A stretch of DNA of 18,289 bases. It comes from CAYJLA01 sp964371305. GTDB taxonomy: Bacteria; Bacillota_I; Bacilli_A; RFN20; CAG-826. Location: contig CAYJLA010000022.1 of assembly GCA_964371305.1 (NCBI GenBank), positions 1-18,289 on the forward strand, written 5' to 3'. The notes beneath the pieces were generated by a model. That model was not told where the DNA came from and did no database searches. It saw only the letters and a list, made by a program, of their open reading frames with translations. Shown here piece by piece: positions 6,868-14,079 of this stretch. Numbering within the stretch: the stretch's first letter is position 1; each line of letters opens with the position of its first letter. The position numbers and the translations under genes are program-made.

Positions 6868-8352
6868 TTATAAATTTTCATTATTTGCTTTAAAATATTC
6901 AACCATTAACTCATGCTGCACTTTATCAAGTGATCCAGTTACTTCAGCAGAAGGGAAATAATCGTATATTCCATCATCGTTCGTATGGTAAACAAGATAA
7001 TCAATTACAGCTACTTTATATATTTTATTCGATACAATAGAAGTAGATACACCATCAGCAAAACTAGCATAATTATATCTCAATTGACTAGTAATTTCTG
7101 ATCCTTTTACATTAGCTATACAGATCTGGTTTTCAAAAGGAAGAGCTCTGTATACATCTCTATATAAAATTTCTCCAGCTTTAATAGAATTTCTTGCGCT
7201 ATTAGTTATGCTTATTTCAACATCAGTATATTCGCTACTATTGATTGCATAATCCAGCATACTATTAGCAGATAGTTGAGCAACATCTGATGTGTCTAAC
7301 CATGAACTAGTATACCCAACAACTTCATTCAATACTTGGTTTTGAATAGCGTCATATTTAGCAATTAGGTTGTTTGTTTCTTGATCAGCATATCCACCAG
7401 CAATATTTTTTACCTCATAATTTATTATCGAAAAATCACCATTTTTATCTACAGATATCTCAACTTCAGAAACTTGCGACCCATTTGCATAACCCATTAA
7501 AAGAGGAACACCATTTATAATCTTAGAGTCGCTTTGATGAGAATGACCACCAAAAACAATATCTACATATGGTTGATCGCTGCCACTTACATCTTGAACT
7601 AATTCGGTATTTTCTACAGTGCTTATATCAGCATGAATTTCCAAAACAATTAAATCAACACCTTTTTCTCTTAAGAAACGACTTTCTTCTTTTATAACAT
7701 CGATTTCTTCTAAAAAGGCCAAATGTCCAACATTTAAAGAATTAATAGAACTATATTGATCTTTTCCAATCGAGCCAATTACACCTATTTGAAAACCAAA
7801 ATGATCAATAATTATGCTTGAATCCCCTAATTGCTCAGCTCTTGTTGTGATTGCACCATCAATCTTATTGTAAATATTTGAAGTGATAAACGGAATATCT
7901 GAGGCCGCAATATTATCCTCTATATACTGAGTTCCCCAATCAAATTCATGGTTACCTAAATTCATTGCTGAAAAATCAAGCAGCTCCATCCATTCCATTA
8001 TTAAAGAACCCTTATTCAAATTACTCTCAGCAGTTCCTTGCCACATATCGCCATTTGCAAGATGAATGTCATTGGTATCATATGTTGATTTATAAAAACC
8101 AGAAACACTAGAAATACCTGGTACATAGGTGCCATCATTCATAACTGCACCATGTAAATCATTCATAGATGTGATAGAAAAAGTAATATCTTCATTTGTT
8201 GTAGGATCTGTCGTGGTTGTAGTTGTTGTAGTTGTTGTAGTTACAGATGGAATAGTCGTGTTAGAAACTAATATTTCGCTTGGTTCACAGGAAACTAATG
8301 CTAGTCCGATTATAGATAAAAGTAGTAACTTATTTAATTTTAAAAATTTCAT
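6868..8352 (-). CDS. Lipoprotein 5'-nucleotidase / metallophosphoesterase (UshA-like)
   Basis: 494 aa. A lipoprotein signal (basic start, hydrophobic core, lipobox ALVSC with Cys22) predicts anchoring to the outer face of the membrane. A low-complexity linker follows, with 11 consecutive Thr (residues 38-48). The metallophosphatase domain then has NDLHG (D65, H67), NGDMWQG, NLGNHEFDWG and FGGHSHQ, which are the two-metal ligands of the 5'-nucleotidase family. The second half, about 340-490, corresponds to the substrate-binding 5'-nucleotidase C domain (INSARNSIKAGEI, RALPFENQI, DGIYDYF). It probably dephosphorylates external nucleotides for uptake. The start is 3 nt after hpf and has no SD, so translation probably depends on termination-reinitiation. 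The length suits a compact UshA-type enzyme. Confidence 0.92.
   Translation of the reverse strand: MKFLKLNKLLLLSIIGLALVSCEPSEILVSNTTIPSVTTTTTTTTTTTDPTTNEDITFSITSMNDLHGAVMNDGTYVPGISSVSGFYKSTYDTNDIHLANGDMWQGTAESNLNKGSLIMEWMELLDFSAMNLGNHEFDWGTQYIEDNIAASDIPFITSNIYNKIDGAITTRAEQLGDSSIIIDHFGFQIGVIGSIGKDQYSSINSLNVGHLAFLEEIDVIKEESRFLREKGVDLIVLEIHADISTVENTELVQDVSGSDQPYVDIVFGGHSHQSDSKIINGVPLLMGYANGSQVSEVEISVDKNGDFSIINYEVKNIAGGYADQETNNLIAKYDAIQNQVLNEVVGYTSSWLDTSDVAQLSANSMLDYAINSSEYTDVEISITNSARNSIKAGEILYRDVYRALPFENQICIANVKGSEITSQLRYNYASFADGVSTSIVSNKIYKVAVIDYLVYHTNDDGIYDYFPSAEVTGSLDKVQHELMVEYFKANNENL
8209..8241 (-). repeat. Thr-codon microsatellite in the lipoprotein linker
   Basis: Eleven consecutive ACN codons, mostly in the 9-base pattern ACA ACA ACT, encode the poly-Thr linker just after the lipobox. 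Length changes in steps of 3 or 9 nt would keep the frame and alter the spacing between membrane and enzyme. Confidence 0.85.
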
Positions 8353-8355
8353 TAA

Positions 8356-8904
8356 CTATTTGACAGCGTTTTCGATTTGAATTGTGCCATACCCTCCATC
8401 TTTTCTTTTATATACAACATTGACTTTTTCCTCATCGGAATCTAAATAAACGAAGAAGTCATGCCCAATAGCTTCCATTTTTGTAATTGCATCTTCAATA
8501 CTCATAGGTTTTAAAAACATTGTCTTCATTCTGACAATTGTGTCGTTTTTTTCACTATTTTCTTCATCTAAAATATTTTCATAAATTATAGAATCTGTGA
8601 GACCTTCGCGATTTTTACGCAACATCCTATCCTTTAACTTACGCATTTGCGATTCTAATTTTGTAACAGCATCATCGAATGCATTGTATAAATCTTCATT
8701 CTTTACTTCGGCTCTAAAGTCCATATATGGGGTAGTAATTGTAACCTCTACCTTTGTACCAACGTTATATGTTTTCAAAACACATTTGCATGTAAGTTCT
8801 TCATTTTTCGAAAAATACTTCTCTAGTTTGGCCAGCTTCTTCTCCGCACTTGAACGTATAGCATCAGTAACTAAAATATTTTTTCCAATGATTTGATATT
8901 TCAT
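8356..8904 (-). CDS. hpf: Ribosome hibernation promoting factor, long form
   Basis: 182 aa. Long HPF dimerises 70S ribosomes into inactive 100S particles in stationary phase or stress. The N-terminal domain (residues 1-100) starts MKYQIIGKNILVTDAI and has the basic helix KLESQMRKLKDRMLRK that lies in the mRNA/tRNA channel of the 30S subunit. After an acidic linker (about 105-122), the C-terminal dimerisation domain has VRMKTMFLKPMSIEDAI, GHDFFVYLD and VVYKRKDGGYGTIQIE. A strong SD (AAAGGAG) precedes the ATG. Its own extended -10 (TGCTATAAT) lies about 34 nt upstream, in the gap after metK, so hpf is probably the first gene of a five-gene operon ending at 4592. Confidence 0.95.
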   Translation of the reverse strand: MKYQIIGKNILVTDAIRSSAEKKLAKLEKYFSKNEELTCKCVLKTYNVGTKVEVTITTPYMDFRAEVKNEDLYNAFDDAVTKLESQMRKLKDRMLRKNREGLTDSIIYENILDEENSEKNDTIVRMKTMFLKPMSIEDAITKMEAIGHDFFVYLDSDEEKVNVVYKRKDGGYGTIQIENAVK

Positions 8905-8938
8905 AGAAATCTCCTTTCAAACTTTATTACTTATATAT

Positions 8939-8947
8939 ATTATAGCA
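8939..8947 (-). promoter_or_regulatory. hpf extended -10 promoter
   Basis: On the minus strand TGCTATAAT, with no good -35. It gives a leader of about 27 nt containing the AAAGGAG SD of hpf. It starts just after the metK stop codon. Confidence 0.6.
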
Positions 8948-8960
8948 TGTAATTTAATCA

Positions 8961-10133
8961 CTAGCGTTTTTTTAACTTAACTAGAGATATTATTTTTTCA
9001 ACCTTATCGAGTTTTTCCCATGGTAAATCTAAGTCTGGCCTTCCAAAATGTCCATATGATGCAGTATCTTGATATTTAAAATTTGGTTGTTTTAATGAAA
9101 ATTGTTTAATTATAGCTCCTGGCCTCATATCAAACAGTTCGTTAATTACTTCAAGTATTATTTGCTCTTCTTCTTTGCTTGTCCCAAAACAATCAATCGC
9201 AACACTAAGTGGTTTATCTAACCCGATGCCATAACCAATTTGCACTTCTATTCGATCAGCTAATTTTGCACCAACAATATTTGTTGCTATATAACGAGCC
9301 ATATATGCGGCTGATCTATCGACTTTCGAAGGGTCTTTACCTGAAAATGCTCCACCTCCATGTCTAGCACTACCGCCATAAGTATCGACAATGATTTTTC
9401 TTCCAGTTAAACCGGTATCACCTAGAGGTCCTCCAATGACAAATCTACCGCTTGGATTGATAAAATATTCAAAGCTAGTATTTAACCCAAATGATTTTAC
9501 TACATCTAACATAATTGTTTCGTGTATGTATTTATCAAATTCTTGCTTATTATAACTTTCGTCGTGTTGAATCGACATTAAAACTGTTTTGACATAAGGT
9601 TCACTTCCAGAATAATCAATAACAACTTGTGACTTCATATCTGGTTTTGCCCACTTAAAATTACCATTCTTTCTTAATGAACTAGCAACCCTTACTAACT
9701 TATGGGCCATTGCAATACCAAGAGGCATGTTGCCAGCAGTTTCATTTGTAGCATAACCAAAAACAAATCCTTGATCACCAGCACCAAGTTTTAATTCATC
9801 ATCATTGCTAACGGCATTAGAAATATCATTTGACTGTTGTTTTACTAAAATAATAACTTCACACTCATCGCAAGAAATTCCATCATCAGACACTAAATAT
9901 CCAATATTTCTCAATGTATTTCTTACAATTTTATCATAGTCTATCACTGCGGTTGTAGTAATTTCCCCACCAACAATCACTTTTTCTGTTGTTATAAAAA
10001 CTTCGCATGCCACCCTGCTATTAATGTCTTGTTCCAAACATGCATCTAAAATAGCATCACTAATTTGGTCACAAACTTTATCTGGATGACCTTCACTAAC
10101 CGATTCACTTGTAAATAATTTTTCTTTTTTCAT
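8961..10133 (-). CDS. metK: S-adenosylmethionine synthetase
   Basis: 390 aa, the usual length. MetK makes SAM from methionine and ATP in the cytosol. Family motifs are seen throughout: TSESVSEGHPDKVCDQISDA at the N-terminus, GAGDQGFVFGYATNE (methionine and ATP binding), GGPLGDTGLTGRKIIVDTYG, and the P-loop-like GGGAFSGKDPSKVDRSAAY. The ATG has SD AGAGGTGTG. A complete SAM-responsive riboswitch with terminator lies between its promoter and the start codon, giving feedback repression by the product. The hpf promoter follows directly, and no separate 3' terminator is seen. Confidence 0.98.
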   Translation of the reverse strand: MKKEKLFTSESVSEGHPDKVCDQISDAILDACLEQDINSRVACEVFITTEKVIVGGEITTTAVIDYDKIVRNTLRNIGYLVSDDGISCDECEVIILVKQQSNDISNAVSNDDELKLGAGDQGFVFGYATNETAGNMPLGIAMAHKLVRVASSLRKNGNFKWAKPDMKSQVVIDYSGSEPYVKTVLMSIQHDESYNKQEFDKYIHETIMLDVVKSFGLNTSFEYFINPSGRFVIGGPLGDTGLTGRKIIVDTYGGSARHGGGAFSGKDPSKVDRSAAYMARYIATNIVGAKLADRIEVQIGYGIGLDKPLSVAIDCFGTSKEEEQIILEVINELFDMRPGAIIKQFSLKQPNFKYQDTASYGHFGRPDLDLPWEKLDKVEKIISLVKLKKR

Positions 10134-10166
10134 ATCACACCTCTAGTAATTCGAGAATAATCTATT

Positions 10167-10192
10167 AAAAAACTCCCTGGAAATAGGGAGTT
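10167..10192 (-). terminator. Riboswitch expression platform: intrinsic terminator of metK
   Basis: On the minus strand AACTCCCT pairs with AGGGAGTT (10185-10192 with 10171-10178), loop ATTTCC, followed by a T6 run. A competing antiterminator pairs GAAATAGG (10200-10207) with CCTATTTC (10180-10187). It uses three bases of the aptamer P1 3' strand and part of the terminator 5' arm, so the two structures are mutually exclusive. Confidence 0.9.
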
Positions 10193-10204
10193 CATTTTTC
10201 CTAT

Positions 10205-10300
10205 TTCATCGTTCAAGAATCATTCTTGCTTGTTGGAGAGCACTTACTTTTTAAAGAGTTGCTACTACGATTCTAACCCCATATCGTAGTTCTTGATGAA
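10205..10300 (-). promoter_or_regulatory. SAM riboswitch (S-box clan) with a compact P2
   Basis: The aptamer is read on the minus strand. P1 is TTCATC (10295-10300) with GATGAA (10205-10210). J1/2 is AAGA. P2 is ACTACGAT with ATCGTAGT (10264-10271 and 10283-10290), capped by an 11-nt loop containing GGGG. J2/3 is AGCAAC, a hallmark of S-box RNAs. A short AU-rich P3 follows, then J3/4 AAGTGCTCTCC (S-box: GGTGCTAAATCC). P4 is CAAGA/TCTTG, and J4/1 is AAC. The loop GGGG can pair with CTCC in J3/4 as the clan's pseudoknot. P2 has no internal loop, so the kink-turn of classical SAM-I is absent. SAM binding should hold P1 closed, free the terminator and turn metK off. Confidence 0.88.
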
Positions 10301-10308
10301 CATTATTA

Positions 10309-10336
10309 ATTATATATATTTTTAGTAAAATTGCAA
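10309..10336 (-). promoter_or_regulatory. metK promoter
   Basis: On the minus strand the -35 is TTGCAA (10331-10336), then 16 nt and -10 TATAAT (10309-10314). The predicted start is near 10302, immediately before P1 of the riboswitch. Confidence 0.75.
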
Positions 10337-10339
10337 TAA

Positions 10340-10591
10340 CTAAACAGCGTTTTCCTGTAGAGCTCTTGCGATCTCATTTGGGCAAGAATTTTTCGTTCTA
10401 CTGCCCATACAGGAAATACCTTCGAGAAGACTAATTACTTCATCAACTTTTCTGCCTTGTAACAATTTTCCTATTCCTTTTAGATTTCCGCCGCACCCAC
10501 CTTCGGCTTTAAAATTTGTAATGAGATTATCTTCAACTTCTATATAAAATTTGCGAGCACATACATTAGACGGCGTAAACTCAATCAACAT
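10340..10591 (-). CDS. Small TSCPD-domain protein (TIGR03905-like)
   Basis: 83 aa. It matches the small TSCPD family: FTPSNVCARKFYIEVEDN, FKAEGGCGGNLKGIGKLLQG, EVISLLEGISC and NSCPNEIARAL. The conserved Cys residues (VCAR, GGCGGN, SCPN) suggest metal or nucleic-acid-related binding, as in the TSCPD domain at the end of class II ribonucleotide reductases, but no activity is established for the stand-alone proteins. The start overlaps the pduL stop as TAATG, with AAGGA upstream, so translation is coupled. It is the last gene of the ABC-like/coaD/pduL operon, and the metK promoter begins right after it. Confidence 0.85.
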   Translation of the reverse strand: MLIEFTPSNVCARKFYIEVEDNLITNFKAEGGCGGNLKGIGKLLQGRKVDEVISLLEGISCMGSRTKNSCPNEIARALQENAV

Positions 10592-11169
10592 TATTTAACA
10601 ATCCTTCCGTAAACTTCACCTTTGCAGTTTGTTGCATTTGCTTCGTCTGTGTCAATGTGCATAGCTAAAGCGAAGCTTGGGTGAACCCTTACTACTGTAT
10701 CACAAAAAATCGCTCTTCTTTCTTCTGTTAATACTTCAAAATCAACAACTTGATTATCTTGCACGCCTATTTCTTCAGCACTTGATGGATCCATATGAAT
10801 GTGTCTTTTTGCAATAATAAGACCTTCATCAATAGTAATCTCTCCTGCTGGTCCAATAATTTTTACAGAAGCTGAACCATCAAGTTGGCCACTTTCTCTT
10901 ATTGGAGCAGATACTCCAATAGTTCTAGAATCAGTTAAACTAATTTCTATTTGTGTCTTATTCCTTGTTGGCCCAAGTAAAGTGCACATTAGTGAACCCT
11001 TAGGCCCAACAATTTTAACCTTTATATCAGTTGCGTACTGCCCAGGTTGTGATAAAGGTTTTGTAATGTGTTTTTCATCAATAATGCAACCTTCACCGAC
11101 TAATAAATTATAATCTTCTCCTGATAAGTGAATGTGCCTTGCACTTGTTTCGACTAGTATTTTTTTCAT
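10591..11169 (-). CDS. pduL: PduL-type phosphate acyltransferase (phosphotransacetylase)
   Basis: 192 aa. PduL converts acyl-CoA and phosphate to acyl-phosphate and CoA, and replaces Pta in many Firmicutes. Two related half-domains carry the zinc-binding His motifs: SARHIHLSGEDYNLL at residues 9-23, then PLSQPGQYA, LLGPTRNKTQIEIS and IRESGQLDGSA, followed by IIAKRHIHMDPSSAEEIGV and VRVHPSFALAMHIDTDEANA. It starts directly at the first half-domain with no N-terminal encapsulation helix, and no microcompartment shell genes are present, so it is probably a free cytosolic enzyme for acetyl-phosphate and acetate metabolism. SD AAGGAG is well placed. The gap after coaD is 25 nt. Confidence 0.93.
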   Translation of the reverse strand: MKKILVETSARHIHLSGEDYNLLVGEGCIIDEKHITKPLSQPGQYATDIKVKIVGPKGSLMCTLLGPTRNKTQIEISLTDSRTIGVSAPIRESGQLDGSASVKIIGPAGEITIDEGLIIAKRHIHMDPSSAEEIGVQDNQVVDFEVLTEERRAIFCDTVVRVHPSFALAMHIDTDEANATNCKGEVYGRIVK

Positions 11170-11194
11170 ATTTTTCTCCTTTTTTTAAAACATT

Positions 11195-11689
11195 TTATTT
11201 GTGTTTATTTCTGATTTTTTCTATAACTTCATCCATTATTGATTTTGGAATATATTGCGATAAATCATCACTAAACAACGCGACGTCTTTGATGGTGCTT
11301 GAAGAAACAAACACATTATTTAAAGATGGAAACATAACCAGCGTTTCAACATCTTTATTAATTGAATGATTAAATTGGTAGAGTGTGATTTCATTTAAGT
11401 AATCATTTGCATTTCTAATTCCTCTAATCAAAACAACATTATTGTTTAATTGTTTAGCATAGTCCATAACTAATAAATTCCAAACAACTATCTTAACATT
11501 CTTTAAATGACTGGTAACTCTTTTTACGAAGTCTTCTCGTTCATCAACACTAAATGTATATTTTTTTCCTGGGTTAGATGCAATTAAAACGATAACATTT
11601 TCAAAAACATTAGCAATTCTCTCAATAATATCTAAATGTCCATAAGAAATCGGATCGAAAGAACCGGGATATACGGCGGTTTTTATCAT
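11195..11689 (-). CDS. coaD: Phosphopantetheine adenylyltransferase
   Basis: 164 aa, the usual size. CoaD transfers AMP from ATP to 4'-phosphopantetheine, the penultimate step of CoA synthesis. The nucleotidyltransferase motif is YPGSFDPISYGHLDII (S10, H18 of the T/SxxH signature). Further motifs are ASNPGKKYTFSVDER, IRGIRNANDYLNEI and VSSSTIKDVA, all typical. Its ATG overlaps the TGA stop of the upstream ABC-like gene (ATGA), and the SD GGAG lies inside that gene, so the two are translationally coupled. Being followed by pduL makes this a CoA and acyl-CoA-related transcription unit. Confidence 0.96.
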   Translation of the reverse strand: MIKTAVYPGSFDPISYGHLDIIERIANVFENVIVLIASNPGKKYTFSVDEREDFVKRVTSHLKNVKIVVWNLLVMDYAKQLNNNVVLIRGIRNANDYLNEITLYQFNHSINKDVETLVMFPSLNNVFVSSSTIKDVALFSDDLSQYIPKSIMDEVIEKIRNKHK

Positions 11690-13191
11690 TCTTCTACTCC
11701 AGTCATTATTTTTTCTATCTTACCTTTATTCATCATAATTACTTTTGAACAAACTCTTGTCGCTATATTTTCATCTTGAAGCACAAATAATGCTGCGAAT
11801 CCACGCTTATTCTTTGATTTATATAGTGGTCCAATAATATTTTTTACTCTAGCTTCCTCAATGTTTATTTTTGCTTCATCTAATAATAAAAACGATGGAT
11901 TTGTGACCAGCATTCTCATAAACCCGTATGTTTTAAGAGGTAGGTAAGGGAGGAAATACAAAAATTCATCTCTATAGTCGATAATAGCAAACTCATTTAA
12001 GGCTGCAATTAATTCATACGCTTGGGTTTTGATCATTATTTTTAATAAAGGTGGATTTAAGAATAGTCTGGTTGTTTCCCATACATCAACTCTAGCCACA
12101 CTTTTTAAAGAATCCAATAATGTATGATAAGGTTTGTGATGTTTTCTTAAATAATTATTCTCAATTCCATTAACTTTAATTCTATACGGTGATAGTTTAT
12201 CTAATTTTACAACCTGGTTAAATTGATTTCTGAACAAGATATTTCCACTATCTGGCTTAAATTCACCAGAAATGACTCTACATAATAATGATTTACCAGC
12301 ACCATCTGGACCTGAGATTCCAACTATTTCGCCGCGTTTTACACTAAAAGATACGTTATCTAATAATTTATTGCCATACAATGTTAAAGATAAGTTTTCA
12401 ACTTTTAAAACAACATCTTCTTCTAAATTGTATTCGCTTGATTGTTCGCTAATAAGCGCATTAATCTTATTAGTGAATTTATCGAGTTTTAACTTACGGC
12501 TTTTAATTTTGTTTTCAATTTTATTAATTGTCTTTAAGTACTTTGAAGCATATTTTGCATCAATTCTTTCATTAAAAATACTGATAGCATTATCAATGTT
12601 AGTCTTTTTTCTCCTAAACCAAGCAGTTTCTTTAGAATCATTTTTAAATGAAGCAAGTATATTATTTCTTAATTTTCTTCTAATATCAGTATGTTGACTT
12701 AACAAAGAATCTATGTATAAAAAGTAATCAGTGTATTTTTTATCTAGCTCAACAATTTTGTTATCAAACACAATCTTATGTTCATTAATCTCATCGTTTG
12801 GAACATATTGTTCATCATTTAAGATTAAATAGTCTCTAATTAATCTGGATTTTTTTCTCTTAATTTTTTTAGATAACTTCACAGCTTTTTTTCCAAGCGT
12901 CATTGCATAACCGTCACTCTCGATAGATGTAACATAATCAAATATTTCGCTACTGGTTCGATTATTTCTTAATCTAAACCAAAATATCGTATGCTTTTTA
13001 ACGTCATATTTTACTTTCTTCTTCTTAAGAATGGAGTTTATTTCCTCTTTAAAAATTCCTTTATAAATTTCGAGCGATTTCACTACCATTGAATGATATT
13101 TGATCATTCTTGAAAGTTTATTCAACTCACGATTTTTAATTTTTTCTTTTAACGAACTAGTACGACCTTTGAAATTTTGATTTTTTTTCAT
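11686..13191 (-). CDS. ABC-ATPase-like protein with long basic N-terminal region and degenerate signature
   Basis: 501 aa. Residues 1-250 are very basic (Lys/Arg-rich, for example KKAVKLSKKIKRKKSR) and helical, with no transmembrane segment. Residues 260-501 form one ABC domain: VENLSLTLYGNKLLDNVSF, Walker A GPDGAGKS (294-301), and Walker B FLLLDE (434-439), which keeps the catalytic Glu. The signature LSGGQ is replaced by LPYLP (414-418), and the switch His by Gln472 (VLQDEN). No clear Q-loop was found, and the segment between Walker A and signature carries unusual sequence. No permease is encoded nearby. ATP binding looks likely, normal transport coupling unlikely. A ribosome- or RNA-binding role is possible from the basic region but unproven. 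It overlaps coaD by 4 bp. A promoter (TTGAAT-17-TATATT) lies upstream. Confidence 0.85.
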   Translation of the reverse strand: MKKNQNFKGRTSSLKEKIKNRELNKLSRMIKYHSMVVKSLEIYKGIFKEEINSILKKKKVKYDVKKHTIFWFRLRNNRTSSEIFDYVTSIESDGYAMTLGKKAVKLSKKIKRKKSRLIRDYLILNDEQYVPNDEINEHKIVFDNKIVELDKKYTDYFLYIDSLLSQHTDIRRKLRNNILASFKNDSKETAWFRRKKTNIDNAISIFNERIDAKYASKYLKTINKIENKIKSRKLKLDKFTNKINALISEQSSEYNLEEDVVLKVENLSLTLYGNKLLDNVSFSVKRGEIVGISGPDGAGKSLLCRVISGEFKPDSGNILFRNQFNQVVKLDKLSPYRIKVNGIENNYLRKHHKPYHTLLDSLKSVARVDVWETTRLFLNPPLLKIMIKTQAYELIAALNEFAIIDYRDEFLYFLPYLPLKTYGFMRMLVTNPSFLLLDEAKINIEEARVKNIIGPLYKSKNKRGFAALFVLQDENIATRVCSKVIMMNKGKIEKIMTGVEE

Positions 13192-13217
13192 GTTGTATTT
13201 CTCAATTCTACAAGATA

Positions 13218-13246
13218 AATATACAATATTTAGTGCGTAAATTCAA
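13218..13246 (-). promoter_or_regulatory. Promoter of the ABC-like/coaD/pduL operon
   Basis: On the minus strand the -35 is TTGAAT (13241-13246), a 17-nt spacer, and -10 TATATT (13218-13223), about 26 nt before the ATG. The SD of the first gene is weak (GAGAA). Confidence 0.6.
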
Positions 13247-13297
13247 CTATATCAATTAACTAAAATAGCAAAGTTTTATGGACTAACAAAAAATATA

Positions 13298-13326
13298 TTG
13301 AAAAAAACACAAATAATGTATATTAT
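13298..13326 (+). promoter_or_regulatory. tRNA-Leu(AAG) promoter
   Basis: A -35 of TTGAAA (13298-13303), 17 nt, and -10 TATTAT (13321-13326). The predicted start is about 8 nt before the tRNA. Confidence 0.65.
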
Positions 13327-13340
13327 TAATTAGTAATTCC

Positions 13341-13424
13341 GGGAGAATGGCGGAATGGTAGACGCGTACGTTTAAGGGGCGTATTGGGCAACCAGTGTGG
13401 GTTCAAGTCCCATTTCTCCCACCA
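13341..13424 (+). tRNA. tRNA-Leu(AAG)
   Basis: 84 nt with encoded CCA. The acceptor GGGAGAA pairs with TTCTCCC (13414-13420), discriminator A. The D-stem is GCG/CGC with the GG pair in its loop. Position 26 is a single G, which fixes the anticodon stem as TACGT (13367-13371) with GCGTA (13379-13383). The loop TTAAGGG then gives anticodon AAG (13374-13376). The alternative frame giving TAA would leave two mismatches in the stem. A class II variable arm is present. A34 is unusual in bacterial Leu tRNAs. Confidence 0.93.
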
Positions 13425-13426
13425 TT

Positions 13427-13451
13427 AATGCTTCTTATAGAAGCATTTTTT
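13427..13451 (+). terminator. tRNA-Leu(AAG) intrinsic terminator
   Basis: AATGCTTCT (13427-13435) pairs perfectly with AGAAGCATT (13439-13447) around a 3-nt loop, followed by a T-run to 13451. It lies 3 nt after the CCA end. Confidence 0.85.
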
Positions 13452-13472
13452 ATATTCATTATAATTTAGAAA

Positions 13473-13994
13473 TTAGCTTAGTTCTTTTACTTCTTTATAT
13501 TTGAAAATAGTATAAATATATCTATATAATAATGCTCTAATCCAATAATTATAACCTTTAGCATCACTATTATGATAAGTAACGTTAATTCTATATTGCT
13601 CATTTAAGTCATTTAAAGTATCCATATATGTTTCAGATTCACTTGAAAGAGTAATATCATTTTTTGAAATCGTTGACACTAAAGATTGTTCAACATAAAT
13701 TATTTTATCGACAAAATCTTTTGAGTCCTCCAAGTACTTCTTTCTGTCGAAGTCCATAGTAGATTCAAGCAAGTATTTTTGATGATTTGATATCTCAATA
13801 TTATTAAATTGTAAATATTCGTAAAATGATTTAACATTTTCAATTCTATGCATTAATAAGATCGATAAAGTATTTCTTCTTTCGCGTATTTTGGAGGAGA
13901 AAAACACAACTGATGAAAATACAAATAACCCACCTAGCAAGTATATGCTCACTACTGCAATTAATACCAAAATCAATATATCAGACCATATCAT
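13473..13994 (-). CDS. Membrane protein with LemA-like layout
   Basis: 173 aa. One N-terminal transmembrane segment (about residues 5-30) with a very short outside part is followed by a helical domain. The pattern RERRNTLSILLMHRIENVKSFYEY and the C-terminal YRINVTYHNSDAKGYNYWI, then YTIFKYKEV, resemble the arrangement of LemA proteins (a helical bundle with two YN motifs near the end and a hydrophobic F-rich finish). The match is too weak to be certain. The function of LemA proteins is itself poorly defined. No SD precedes the ATG. TATAAT on the minus strand at 14005-14010 ends 10 nt upstream, so the leader would be only a few bases. It is divergent from the HAD gene at 14080. Confidence 0.7.
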   Translation of the reverse strand: MIWSDILILVLIAVVSIYLLGGLFVFSSVVFFSSKIRERRNTLSILLMHRIENVKSFYEYLQFNNIEISNHQKYLLESTMDFDRKKYLEDSKDFVDKIIYVEQSLVSTISKNDITLSSESETYMDTLNDLNEQYRINVTYHNSDAKGYNYWIRALLYRYIYTIFKYKEVKELS

Positions 13995-14079
13995 AAGTAG
14001 AATTATTATACACCAATTTGTTGATAATTTGCATATTAAACTAAATAATTATAAAATGTTTAAGTAAGAGGTATTAAAT

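Noticed and set aside
8129..8380. Plus-strand open frame with a poly-Val run
   Set aside because: It is the complement of the poly-Thr repeat and signal peptide of the lipoprotein on the minus strand; no SD.
13371..13377. TAA anticodon for the tRNA at 13341
   Set aside because: Shifting the loop to give TAA leaves two mismatches in the anticodon stem and spoils the one-base gap after the D-stem.
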